DNA from: JAXMAO01 sp046350375
GTDB taxonomy: Bacteria; Planctomycetota; Phycisphaerae; UBA1845; UTPLA1
Length of the DNA: 64,000 bases
Assembly (NCBI GenBank): GCA_046350375.1
Contig: JAXMAO010000004.1
Span: 1 to 64,000, forward strand
Direction: 5' to 3'
Shown here: piece after piece, positions 1 through 7,100 of the stretch
Position numbering within the stretch: the stretch's first letter is position 1
Layout: each line of letters opens with the position of its first letter
Made by a program: the position numbers and the translations under genes
Notes under the pieces: model-generated
The model's input: the letters and a program-made list of their open reading frames with translations, nothing else
Database searches by the model: none
Told to the model about the DNA's origin: nothing

Positions 1-1
1 C

Positions 2-382
2 CCGCTCTGGACCCTCGGCGCCGCCGAATTCCCCGGCGCAACCTTCGACCTCCAGCCCCCCATGCAGCTTGCCGACGGGCTGCTCATGCTCTCCACCCGC
101 ACCGGCGACGGCCCCGTGCCCGGTCGCCAGCTCACCGCCGTGCGCATCGTGCCACGCCCCGATCACTCCGATGCCCCAACCCCCGAAACCGACCGCCTCG
201 GCCGCCACGCCCGCTTCCGCGGCGCCTTCGCCTACGACGACGCGCTCGTCGTCATCGACGGCCGCCGCACCTGCGCCTACGTCGCTCAGCCCACCTCGCA
301 ACCCGTCGGACCGCCCGCCCCGGCCCCCAGCGCCGCGCCGCCCGCCGCCAGCTCCGACCAGCCGGACCCCGCCGCGCCATAG
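2..382 (+). CDS. C-terminal part of an unidentified protein (cut by window start)
   Basis: The frame is open from the first bases of the window and ends at a TAG stop, so this is the last 126 or so residues of a gene that begins upstream. An internal ATG at 62 is unlikely to be the true start, because the same frame continues above it with a plausible protein composition. The visible part is acidic and aromatic at first (for example DALVVIDGRRTCAYVAQP) and ends in a Pro/Ala-rich tail of about 35 residues. No domain was recognised. The metallo-hydrolase gene follows on the same strand about 100 bases later. Confidence 0.55.
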   Translation, partial: PLWTLGAAEFPGATFDLQPPMQLADGLLMLSTRTGDGPVPGRQLTAVRIVPRPDHSDAPTPETDRLGRHARFRGAFAYDDALVVIDGRRTCAYVAQPTSQPVGPPAPAPSAAPPAASSDQPDPAAP

Positions 383-484
383 CCCGCCCGCGCCTTCCCC
401 GCGCCGCGCGCGGTCACCCCGTCCGCCCGCTTTTCTCCGCCGGCCCGCACGCTACACTCCGCCTCGCACCCGAGAGCCTCGCCC

Positions 485-1138
485 ATGACCGCCCCCTCCG
501 CCGTCGATGTCGCCTGCTTCACCGAGCTGCTCTTCGCCGAAAACGCCTACGTGGTCGCCGCCGACAACCTCTGCTGGATCATCGACCCCAGCTTCCCGCC
601 CTCCGTCGACCAGATCGCCGAACACATCCAGCAGAGGAACCTCCGCCCCGTCGCCCTCGTCCTCACCCACGGCCACGCCGACCACATCGCCGGCGTCGAT
701 GACGTCCTCCAGCGCTGGCCCGATCTCCCGCTCCACATCGCCACCGCCGACCGCCCGATGCTTTCCGACCCCCGCGCCAACCTCTCGCTCCTCGGCGGCT
801 TCCCCGTCGCCGTCACACGCTCCGTCCAGCCCATCCCCCTCGAACCGCCCGGCCCCATCGCCCTCGGCTCCACCTCCTGGAACATCCTCGACACCGCCGG
901 CCACTCGCCCGGCGGCCGCAGCCTCTATTGCAAATCCGCCGGCGTCTGCATCGTCGGCGACGCCCTCTTCGCCGAATCCATCGGCCGCACCGACTTCCCC
1001 GGCTCTCATCACGAAACCCTCATCCGCAACATCCGGCAGCACCTGTTTTCGCTTCCCGACGACACCCGCGTCTTCTCCGGCCACGGCCCGCCCACCACCA
1101 TCGGCCACGAGAAGCGCTCCAACCCGTTCCTCACCTGA
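485..1138 (+). CDS. Metallo-beta-lactamase-fold hydrolase, glyoxalase II-like
   Basis: This 217-residue protein is a compact metallo-beta-lactamase-fold hydrolase. The metal-binding THGHADH motif lies at residues 61-67, and further ligands are likely His140 (in GHSPGG), Asp159 (in GDALF) and His200 (in GHGPPT). This order matches GloB-type thioesterases, which hydrolyse S-lactoylglutathione or related thioesters using two metal ions. It is shorter than classical glyoxalase II (about 250 residues) and lacks the C-terminal glutathione-binding domain, so the substrate is open. No signal peptide is seen, which suggests a cytoplasmic enzyme. A TACACT hexamer about 30 bases upstream is a possible -10 element. 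Downstream is the membrane TPR protein on the same strand. Confidence 0.85.
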   Translation: MTAPSAVDVACFTELLFAENAYVVAADNLCWIIDPSFPPSVDQIAEHIQQRNLRPVALVLTHGHADHIAGVDDVLQRWPDLPLHIATADRPMLSDPRANLSLLGGFPVAVTRSVQPIPLEPPGPIALGSTSWNILDTAGHSPGGRSLYCKSAGVCIVGDALFAESIGRTDFPGSHHETLIRNIRQHLFSLPDDTRVFSGHGPPTTIGHEKRSNPFLT

Positions 1139-1225
1139 TCGGCCCGCGCCGCGCATCGCGCCGCCCGCCGACCCGCGCGCCCCACTACCCTTGCCCTTCC
1201 GACACCGCACTCCCATCATTCGCGC

Positions 1226-3243
1226 ATGTCGGCCGACCCCCGCGCCTCCGACCGCCGCGCCATCCTCCTGCTCGTCGCCTTGGTGATCCTGCTCTACCTG
1301 CCCGCGCTGCAGTGCGGCTTCATCTGGGATGACGACGCCTACGTCCTAGGAAACCCCACCCTTCGCTCCCTCTCCGGCCTGCAGCGGATCTGGTTCTCGC
1401 CCGGCGCGACGCCGCAGTATTACCCGCTGGTCTTCACGACCTTCTGGCTCGAATTCAACACCTGGGGTCTCTGGCCCGCCGGCTATCACGCCGTCAACAT
1501 CGCCCTGCACGCCCTCGCCGCCGTGCTCGCCTACCGCTGCCTCCGCGCGCTCCAGCTGCCCGGCGCGCTCTTCGCCGCCGCGCTCTTCGCCGCCCACCCC
1601 GTGCAGGTTGAATCCGTAGACTGGATCACCGAGCGCAAGAACGTCCTCTCGGCCGTCTGCTTCTTCGCCGCCGCGCTCGCCTATCTTCAGTTCGCCCTGG
1701 CGTCCGATCTGCGCGCTCCGCGACCGCCGCGCCGCTACCTCGCCGCGCTGCTGCTCTTCCTCGCGGCGCTGCTCGCCAAGTCAGTCACCGCCGCGCTGCC
1801 CATCCTGCTCGCGATCGTCCTCGTCTGGCGCCGCGCCGCGCACCCCGATGCCCCCGCGCCCGCGCGCCACACCCTCGCCCGCGAAGCGCCCTTCCTCGTC
1901 CCCATGCTCCTGCTCGGCGCCGCCGCCGGAATCCACACCGCCTGGCTCGAACACCACCTCGTCGGCACCCGCGACCTCGACCTCGGCCTCGTCGGACTCA
2001 ACCGCCTCCTCGTCGCCGGCCGCGCCGTCGTCTTCTACCTCTCCGCGCTCGCCTGGCCCGCGAAACTCTGCTTCGTCTACCCGCGCTGGCAGCTCAACCC
2101 TGCCGACCCGCGCCAGTGGCTCTACCCCGCCGCCGTCCTCGCCGCGCTGCTGCTCGCCGCCGCCCTCCGCCGCCGCATCACCGCCGGCCCGCTCGTCGCG
2201 CTGCTCTGTTTCCTGGTGGCGCCTTCCCGCTCGGCTTCATCGACGTCTACGCTGCGCTACTCCTTCGTCGCCGACCACTTCCAGTACCTCGCCGCCCTCG
2301 CCCCTTCGCCCTCGTCGCCGCCGCCGCCGACCGCCTCGCCCGCCGCTGGCCGCGCGCCGCGCTCCACACGCTCGTCCCCGTTGCCACGCTCGCCGCCCTC
2401 GCTTCCGTCACCTGGCGACAGCACGCCGCCTACGAAAACCTCGAAGCCCTCTGGACCCACACCCTCCGGCGAAACCCCGCCGCCTGGATCGCCCACAACA
2501 ACCTCGCCGGCCTGCTCGCCTTCCAGAAAAATCACGCCGCCGCCCTCGAACACTACGACGCCGCCCGCGCACTCTATCCCGACTCGCCCGACATCCTCCG
2601 CAACCGCGCCATCACCTTGGCCAATCTCGGCCGCGTCCGCGATGCGCTGGCCGACTTCGAATCCGCCACCCGCCTCCAGCCCAACAACCCCGAGCTCCGC
2701 CACGCCGTCGGCGTCGCATTGCTCGAACTCAACCGCCTCGACGACGCCCGTCGCGAACTCCGCGCCGCGCTCACCCTCCGGCCAGAGTTCCCCGCCGCCC
2801 ACGTCGCCCTCGGACGCCTCGAACTCCGCGTCGGCCGCGCCGCCGCCGCCCGCGAACATCTCGACGCCGCCCGCACCGCAACCCCCGACGACCCCGACGT
2901 CGCCCTCCTCTCCGCCCGCGCCGCGCTCCTCGACGGCCAGACCGCCGCCGCCCTCGACGCCCTCGAACACCTCCTCGCCGACCACCCCGACGCCCTCGAG
3001 GCCCGCCGCCTCATCATCGACAGCCTCGCCTCCGCCGGCCGCACCGACGCCGCCATCCGCCACGCCCGCGAACTCACCACCCTCGACCGCGATAACCCCG
3101 CCGCCTTTGTCACGCTCGGCACCCTGCTTGAATCCGCAGGCCAGCGCCTGGCCGCCGCCGAGGCCCTTCAGCAGGCCCTCCGCCTCGACCCCGAGCGCGC
3201 CGAGCTCCGCGCCCGCATCGCCACGCTCAAGTCCGGCTCCTGA
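1226..3243 (+). CDS. TMTC-like multi-pass glycosyltransferase with C-terminal TPRs (frameshifted)
   Basis: The N-terminal half is a multi-pass membrane protein. It carries a WDDDAY motif at residues 34-39, just after the first transmembrane segment, and a WITERKN motif further on, as in GT-C-fold O-mannosyltransferases of the TMTC/DUF1736 type. The C-terminal half holds about eight degenerate tetratricopeptide repeats. The protein is readable only across three indels. The frame opened by the ATG runs to about 2218, a second frame gives GAFPLGFIDVY to about 2253, the first resumes with LRYSFVADHFQYLAALAP, and from about 2304 the second frame runs to the stop. FVADHFQYLA is typical of the family, so the ancestral gene was continuous. 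Sequencing error or recent decay are both possible. By family analogy it would act at the cytoplasmic membrane on extracytoplasmic acceptors. Confidence 0.7.
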
Positions 3244-3250
3244 TCGGTAC

Positions 3251-3270
3251 GGCAACGCTCCAGCCTTGCC
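3251..3270. repeat. Palindromic repeat, REP-like family member
   Basis: GGCAACGCTCCAGCCTTGCC forms a short imperfect hairpin. It starts eight bases after the stop codon of the TPR protein and is preceded by CGGTAC, which also precedes the copy at 5603. Confidence 0.6.
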
Positions 3271-3329
3271 CCGCGCCAGCGACGAGCCGATCGCGCAAAG
3301 CTCCAGCCCGCGCCTCCGACAATCGGGTA

Positions 3330-3541
3330 ACGCAACGCTCCAGCCTTGCGCTGCACCCGCATCGCGCGCCCTCTTCCGGTAGGCGCAAAGCTCCAGCCTT
3401 GCGCTGCACCCGCATCTCGCGCCCTCTTCCGGTAGGCGCAAAGCTCCAGCCTTGCGCTGCACCCGCATCGCGCGCCCTCTTCCGGTAGGCGCAAAGCTCC
3501 AGCCTTGCGCTGCACCCGCATCGCGCGCCCTCTTCCGGTGG
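3330..3541. repeat. 53-bp tandem repeat, four copies
   Basis: Copies start at 3330, 3383, 3436 and 3489, an exact period of 53. The first copy differs at its left edge and the second has one C-to-T change. Each unit contains the inverted repeat GCGCAAAG / CTTGCGC around CTCCAGC, followed by a GC-rich part ending CTCTTCCGGTAG. There are no unique spacers, so this is not a CRISPR array. Confidence 0.9.
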
Positions 3542-3563
3542 GGGCAAGGATCCTCCTTGCCCC
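3541..3563. repeat. Perfect palindromic repeat, 10-bp arms
   Basis: Arms GGGGCAAGGA and TCCTTGCCCC are perfectly complementary around a three-base TCC loop. It directly follows the fourth 53-bp tandem unit and has the same layout as the other palindromes here (arm, T/C-rich loop, arm). Confidence 0.75.
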
Positions 3564-3614
3564 GCACTGGCTCACGACTCTCGCCTGGCCCGAGCTTTGA
3601 TCTGAACAGGGGGG

Positions 3615-3633
3615 CACGGGCTCTCAGCCCGTG
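3615..3633. repeat. Palindromic repeat overlapping the end of the holin-like gene
   Basis: Arms CACGGGCT and AGCCCGTG (8 bp, perfect) flank a CTC loop. The stop codon of the minus-strand holin-like gene lies inside it at 3626-3624, so the transcript would end in this hairpin. No U-run follows on the minus strand, so it may be a 3'-end stabiliser or weak terminator. Confidence 0.6.
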
Positions 3634-3872
3634 GGACTCGCAGCGTTGCCGGCCGCGCCCGCCGCCGCCTCGGCCGCCGCCTTGCCCGCGTCCTCGTGTG
3701 CGATCCCCAGAATCAGCGCGCTTCCGACGCCGAGAATCGTGTACACCAGCTCCTCGCGCACGTTCAGCCCATACTCCGCCAGGAACGACGCAATCACCGT
3801 CGCCAGCGCCACCCGGAACTTCCGCGACCCGAATGGCCGCACCGCCGCACGAAAAATCTCGCCCATGCTCAT
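3624..3872 (-). CDS. Small membrane protein, holin-like
   Basis: This 82-residue protein has an N-terminal amphipathic stretch, then hydrophobic segments (FRVALATVIASFLAEYG and ELVYTILGVGSALILGIA), and ends in EDAGKAAAEAAAG. The size, two hydrophobic helices and the closing GIAHEDA motif resemble small phage holin-type proteins, but this is a similarity of form and not a firm family call. The start is set by GGAGG eight bases before ATGAGC. That ATG overlaps the TGA of the upstream ABC-ATPase/GNAT gene as ATGA, so the two are almost certainly translationally coupled and share the promoter at 5442-5470. If it is a holin, no endolysin accompanies it; a membrane anchor or partner for the ATPase is the other reading. 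Confidence 0.6.
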   Translation of the reverse strand: MSMGEIFRAAVRPFGSRKFRVALATVIASFLAEYGLNVREELVYTILGVGSALILGIAHEDAGKAAAEAAAGAAGNAASPTG

Positions 3873-5401
3873 CGATCCGCCTCCGTTGGCTCGCATCGAT
3901 GCCGCGCTCCGCCGCGCGCCACCACGCCCGCCGCTTCCGCCCGTTCCTCCCGATCGACCACCACGCCGGCCGGATCATGCCGCCCAGCGTCCGCCCGCGC
4001 CGTTTCGCCGTCGCGCGGCACGGCCCGCCCCGCCCGCCGTGGAAACTCATGATCGCGATCCCATAAGTAGTAAACTGGCGGCCGCCCGATCACCTGCCGA
4101 TACGCCGCCGCCAGCCCCGCCGCGTCACGCCGCGCATACCCCGCCAGCCCGCCGCTGGTCGTCGCCCGCCGCCACGCCCCGATCGTCTCCAGCACCAGCC
4201 GCCGCACCCGCGGACACCGCGCGATCCGCTCCGCCAGCCGCGCCGAGTACGGCTCCACCCCCAGCGACCACATCCGCTCCAAGAGCGCCACCCGTCCGCG
4301 CGGCTCAGCCACCCGCCCGATTCGCCGCATGCCCGCCCGCTCGAACACCGGGTTCACCGCCCCCATCACCGACAAACACTCGACAAACCGCACCCCCGCC
4401 GCCGGCAGCGCCCGCCGCACAAACCAGTGCCCCAGCCCGCACCCACGCACGTCCGGATGCATCACCAGCCGCCGCAGCGTCCGCAGCTCCCGGTTCAGCC
4501 GGTGCGGGTTCCGGCAGAATCGACCGCCCGTCGCCGCGTTCCGCAGCCGCAGCTCCAGCGGCGGCATCCCAAACACCACGATCCCCAGCGATTCGCCCCC
4601 CGATCCCTCGCGCAGCACAAACACCCGGTCGACAAACCCCAGCCCGTCCCGGCTGCGATAGTGCATCGGCGCAAACCGCGCATAGTCGCCCGCCGCGCCG
4701 CGCTCCACCCGCAGCCCGCGCCGCAGACCGAACGGCCGCGCCGCGCTCGCGCCGCGCGTCACCTGCGGCGCCGGCCCGCCCAGCCGCACCACCGTGTCCG
4801 GCTGCAACTCCGCCAGCACGTCGTCGTGCGCCGTCGCCACGATCAGCGTCAGCCCCATCCGGCTCACCAGCTTGCGCAGGTTGAACGCGATCGCCAGCGC
4901 CAGCCGCCGATGCAGCACCGCGCCAAACTCGTCGCACACGATCGGCGGCCGCGTTCGCGCCGCCAGCGCCTCGGCGATCCGCTGCGCCAGCGCCGCGCGA
5001 AACCGTTCGCCGTCCGACAGCGCCGTCGCCCGCCGCGTCCACAGCCGCGGCTCGCACAGTCCGCACGCCGTCAAGACCGCCAGCGCCTCCGCCAGTCCGC
5101 CGCCCGGGCCGATGCCATCCACCACCGCCGCGCTGCCCGCCGGCTCGCCGCCGCTCACAACCCGCGCCCCAACACACTGCGACGCAATATCGCGCAATAT
5201 TGCGCTCTTGCCTGAGCCCGACGGCCCGGCCAGCGCCACGATCCGCCCCGGCCCCAGCTCGACCCGCAGCGGGGCGCCCGGCTCGCCCGGCGGCTCCACC
5301 GGCGGAACCCCGAAATCGACCATGATTTGCAGGGTTCGCGCGCTCTGCACCGCCGCCGGAACCCCGCCCCGCCGACCGACCGTCACCCACCGGGTTTCCA
5401 T
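3869..5401 (-). CDS. ABC-type ATPase fused to a GNAT acetyltransferase domain (COG2401 type)
   Basis: Residue numbers are from the chosen start, giving 510 residues. The N-terminal half is an ABC-type ATPase: Walker A GPSGSGKS at 59-66, an LSDGE signature at 128-132, Walker B IVCDE ending at 157-158, and a switch His in TAHDD near 192. From about 240 a GNAT-like domain follows, with the acetyl-CoA loop VRGCGLG at 318-324 and a closing NPVFERAGM motif. This arrangement is the COG2401 family, known from phages, archaea and some bacteria; its substrate is unknown to me. GAGGAGG six bases upstream fixes the ATG at 5401. A strong sigma70-like promoter with an overlapping dyad lies just upstream, and a phage-type repressor gene follows upstream of that. 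The stop overlaps the start of the holin-like gene. Confidence 0.8.
   Translation of the reverse strand: METRWVTVGRRGGVPAAVQSARTLQIMVDFGVPPVEPPGEPGAPLRVELGPGRIVALAGPSGSGKSAILRDIASQCVGARVVSGGEPAGSAAVVDGIGPGGGLAEALAVLTACGLCEPRLWTRRATALSDGERFRAALAQRIAEALAARTRPPIVCDEFGAVLHRRLALAIAFNLRKLVSRMGLTLIVATAHDDVLAELQPDTVVRLGGPAPQVTRGASAARPFGLRRGLRVERGAAGDYARFAPMHYRSRDGLGFVDRVFVLREGSGGESLGIVVFGMPPLELRLRNAATGGRFCRNPHRLNRELRTLRRLVMHPDVRGCGLGHWFVRRALPAAGVRFVECLSVMGAVNPVFERAGMRRIGRVAEPRGRVALLERMWSLGVEPYSARLAERIARCPRVRRLVLETIGAWRRATTSGGLAGYARRDAAGLAAAYRQVIGRPPVYYLWDRDHEFPRRAGRAVPRDGETARADAGRHDPAGVVVDREERAEAAGVVARGGARHRCEPTEADR
5192..5205. promoter_or_regulatory. Intragenic 14-bp palindrome with the same half-site
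   Basis: GCGCAATATTGCGC lies inside the ATPase gene just after the Walker A codons. It contains the same GCGCAATAT and ATATTGCGC half-sites as the promoter dyad, here overlapping rather than spaced. An additional ACGCAATAT precedes it. It may be a secondary binding site for the same regulator. Confidence 0.4.
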
Positions 5402-5441
5402 CGCCGCCTCCTCGTGCCAGACACGAACAAAAACCGAACAT

Positions 5442-5470
5442 AGCATAATCCCCGATATTGCGCGTGTCAA
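5442..5470 (-). promoter_or_regulatory. Sigma70-type promoter of the ATPase/GNAT gene
   Basis: On the minus strand TTGACA (5470-5465, perfect -35) is separated by exactly 17 bases from TATGCT (5447-5442, -10). The start codon at 5401 lies about 35 bases from the expected transcription start. This is the best consensus promoter seen in the window. Confidence 0.8.
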
Positions 5471-5483
5471 GCGTGCGCAATAT
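5455..5483. promoter_or_regulatory. Operator-like 29-bp dyad over the -35 region
   Basis: Perfect 9-bp inverted half-sites ATATTGCGC (5455-5463) and GCGCAATAT (5475-5483) are spaced by 11 bases and enclose the -35 hexamer of the ATPase/GNAT promoter. The geometry is that of an operator for a dimeric HTH repressor. The neighbouring XRE/S24 protein is the obvious candidate, which is an inference from proximity. Confidence 0.7.
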
Positions 5484-5602
5484 GGATTCGGCGCCGCCCC
5501 CGTCCCGGCCGCGCAACCGCCCGCCGCCGCAACGTTTATCGCCGGTTCCGATTGGGCACGGAATCTCCCGCCCGGTACGGCCGCGTTTCTCCCTCCCGGT
5601 AC

Positions 5603-5621
5603 GGCAAAGATTCTCTTTGCC
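5603..5621. repeat. Perfect palindromic repeat, 8-bp arms
   Basis: GGCAAAGA and TCTTTGCC flank a TTC loop. It follows CGGTAC, as does the copy at 3251, and shares the GGCAA...TTGCC ends of the family. It lies downstream of the repressor gene in the direction of transcription. Confidence 0.7.
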
Positions 5622-5726
5622 CTCCGCGGCCCGCGCCGCGGCGGCAGTCGACTGATGTTGTCGAAATACTCCCGAGACGACGGCCCGCCCGCGTCGCCGC
5701 GCCCCGCGCGTCGATCGCGCCCGCCC

Positions 5727-6392
5727 CTACAGCGCCCGGCTCACCAGCCCCACGGCCACCCCCTGAATTGAAAACTCCGTCAGTTCATCCAGCAGTTGCG
5801 GCGGCACCGCCGGGTTGTCGCCGCGCAGAATCACCAGCCGCCGCCCATCCACCGACTCCACGCTCACGCGCTTCAGCGTCGGCCGACCCTCCACCAGGCA
5901 CGCGCAGATCCGCCCCTGAACCCACTCCGGGTTCACGTTCGGGCGATACTCGACCAGGATGATGTCCCCGCGCTTCAGCGTCGGCTCCATCGAGTCGAAC
6001 TCGCACCGCAGGCAGTACCGGTCCGGCCGCCACAGGTGATGCAGCACCGGAAACATCTCGAGCTGTTCCTGCGAGTCAGCCGGCGGACCGTTCGGAATCG
6101 TCCCGAACAGCGGCAGCTCGCGCGCGTCCAGCGGCTGCGGCGCGTCGTGCGCGTCGCTCTCGCCCACCAGCACTGCCTCGGGCACGCCCAGCGCAATCGC
6201 CAGCGCCCGCACCGTGCTCGGCCGCGCCGACCGCAGGCCGCGCTCAATCGCCGACAGGAATCCCTGGTTCACCCGGGCCGCCGCCGCCAGCTGCACCTGG
6301 CTCAGGTTCGCCTGCCGCCGATAGAACTTGACGCGCGCCCCCAGCGATTGCGGCGTGCCTGCGGCCGGGCGCGGTGCGGATCGACGGGCCAT
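5727..6392 (-). CDS. Phage-type transcriptional repressor: XRE HTH plus S24 peptidase-like domain
   Basis: This 221-residue protein has a Cro/CI-type helix-turn-helix at about 16-70 (LSQVQLAAAARVNQGFLSAIERG) and a LexA/CI-like C-terminal domain. The S24 catalytic pair is visible: Ser134 in DSMEPTLKRGD and Lys174 in RPTLKRV. The usual Ala-Gly cleavage site appears as Asn101-Gly102 in FGTIPNGPP, so RecA-stimulated self-cleavage may be weak or absent. The start is placed at the ATG giving MARRSAPRP; a longer frame upstream reads as spacer. No clear Shine-Dalgarno is seen, so the start is not certain. It is transcribed in the same direction as the ATPase/GNAT gene whose promoter it probably controls. 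Confidence 0.8.
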   Translation of the reverse strand: MARRSAPRPAAGTPQSLGARVKFYRRQANLSQVQLAAAARVNQGFLSAIERGLRSARPSTVRALAIALGVPEAVLVGESDAHDAPQPLDARELPLFGTIPNGPPADSQEQLEMFPVLHHLWRPDRYCLRCEFDSMEPTLKRGDIILVEYRPNVNPEWVQGRICACLVEGRPTLKRVSVESVDGRRLVILRGDNPAVPPQLLDELTEFSIQGVAVGLVSRAL

Positions 6393-6563
6393 GCCATCAT
6401 GAAACCCGTTGCCCGCCGCGACGTCAAAGCGCGACCGCCCGCGCGGGGGTGCGCCGGGCTGAAAACAGAAGGGCCGAGCCGCGCCATTCGGCGCCGCCCG
6501 GCCCATCCCTTGCTGTGCTTCAATCGGGGCCGCGGCCGACTGCCGCGCTGCACCCGGCTGTCG

Positions 6564-6767
6564 TTAGAACGGCAGCAGCTTCATCAGGTTGTTCGGGAAG
6601 TTCTGGAAGTTCAAAAACGCGCAGAACTGATCGGGGAGGTTCGGAGCCGCCGCCATCGAGCTCGACGCGCCCAGGATGAAGACCAGGATCTGGCGGACGA
6701 GCGTCTGAAACACGTCGCCCATCTCCGTGCAGAGCTGGCCGAGGCTGAAGATTGTGCCGTTAAACAT
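6564..6767 (-). CDS. Small hydrophobic protein of unknown function
   Basis: This 67-residue frame (MFNGTIFSLGQLCTEMGDV...) has one central hydrophobic segment, LVRQILVFILGASSSMAA, then a short Asn/Phe-rich tail ending LMKLLPF. A good Shine-Dalgarno, GGAGGAA, sits four bases before the ATG, and the composition is less GC-rich than the antisense frames, which supports a real gene. I do not recognise the family. It resembles the tiny membrane protein at 29562-29789 in size and in having one Cys before its main membrane helix. It could be a small membrane peptide attached to the repressor locus or an independent gene. Confidence 0.6.
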   Translation of the reverse strand: MFNGTIFSLGQLCTEMGDVFQTLVRQILVFILGASSSMAAAPNLPDQFCAFLNFQNFPNNLMKLLPF

Positions 6768-7100
6768 ACATTTCCTCCAAGAAAAAGAGTCTTTCCGGTC
6801 AGGTGAACATCACCGCCCGCGACAACCGTGATTCATCGCGGGTTTGCCACCATTGCTTGAGTTTCAACGCTGTCTCGCGCCGCGCCGCGCTCGACAGCAT
6901 TGCGAACGTCCCTTATCGCGGACGCACACGCCTGCGAGGCGCGGGCAGAATATAAGACCGTCCCGGCGCGTCGTCAATCAGAATCCGTCGTCCCGGCCGC
7001 GCAAATTATTTGCCCACGCCGGCTTGCATCCGCCGCGACCCCCGGCGCCTGTCGCGATGCGGCCGAAAACATGCAATTTATTGCCCGATAAGCAGTTATG
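6768..7100. other. Gene-free spacer of lower GC content
   Basis: This 333-base spacer separates the small hydrophobic gene (5' side) from the end of the histidine kinase gene. It is locally AT-richer around 6950-7090 and presumably contains the promoter of the small gene, but no convincing -35/-10 pair or hairpin terminator was found. Confidence 0.5.

Larger units (their letters stand above)
3244..3623. other. Gene-free stretch filled with palindromic and tandem repeats
   Basis: This 380-base gap between the TPR protein and the holin-like gene holds no credible gene. It starts with a palindrome copy right after the stop codon (3251-3270), continues with four 53-base tandem repeats (3330-3541) and a perfect 23-base palindrome (3541-3563), and ends in a hairpin that overlaps the stop codon of the next gene. 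The open frames over it are translated repeats. Confidence 0.8.
5402..5726. other. Control region between repressor gene and ATPase gene
   Basis: This 325-base gap holds the minus-strand promoter and dyad (5442-5483), then GC-rich sequence with repeated CCCGGTACGGC motifs and the palindrome at 5603-5621, before the end of the repressor gene at 5727. No further gene is visible. Confidence 0.7.

Noticed and set aside
3330..3541. CRISPR array
   Set aside because: Units are contiguous at 53 bases with no variable spacers, and no cas gene is present.
2257..4050. 597-codon antisense frame over the TPR part and the tandem repeats
   Set aside because: Translation of repeats and of the complement of the TPR region; no motif.
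3624..6767. Complete prophage
   Set aside because: Only a repressor, a holin-like protein and an ATPase/GNAT protein are present; no integrase, capsid, portal, tail or lysis enzyme genes.
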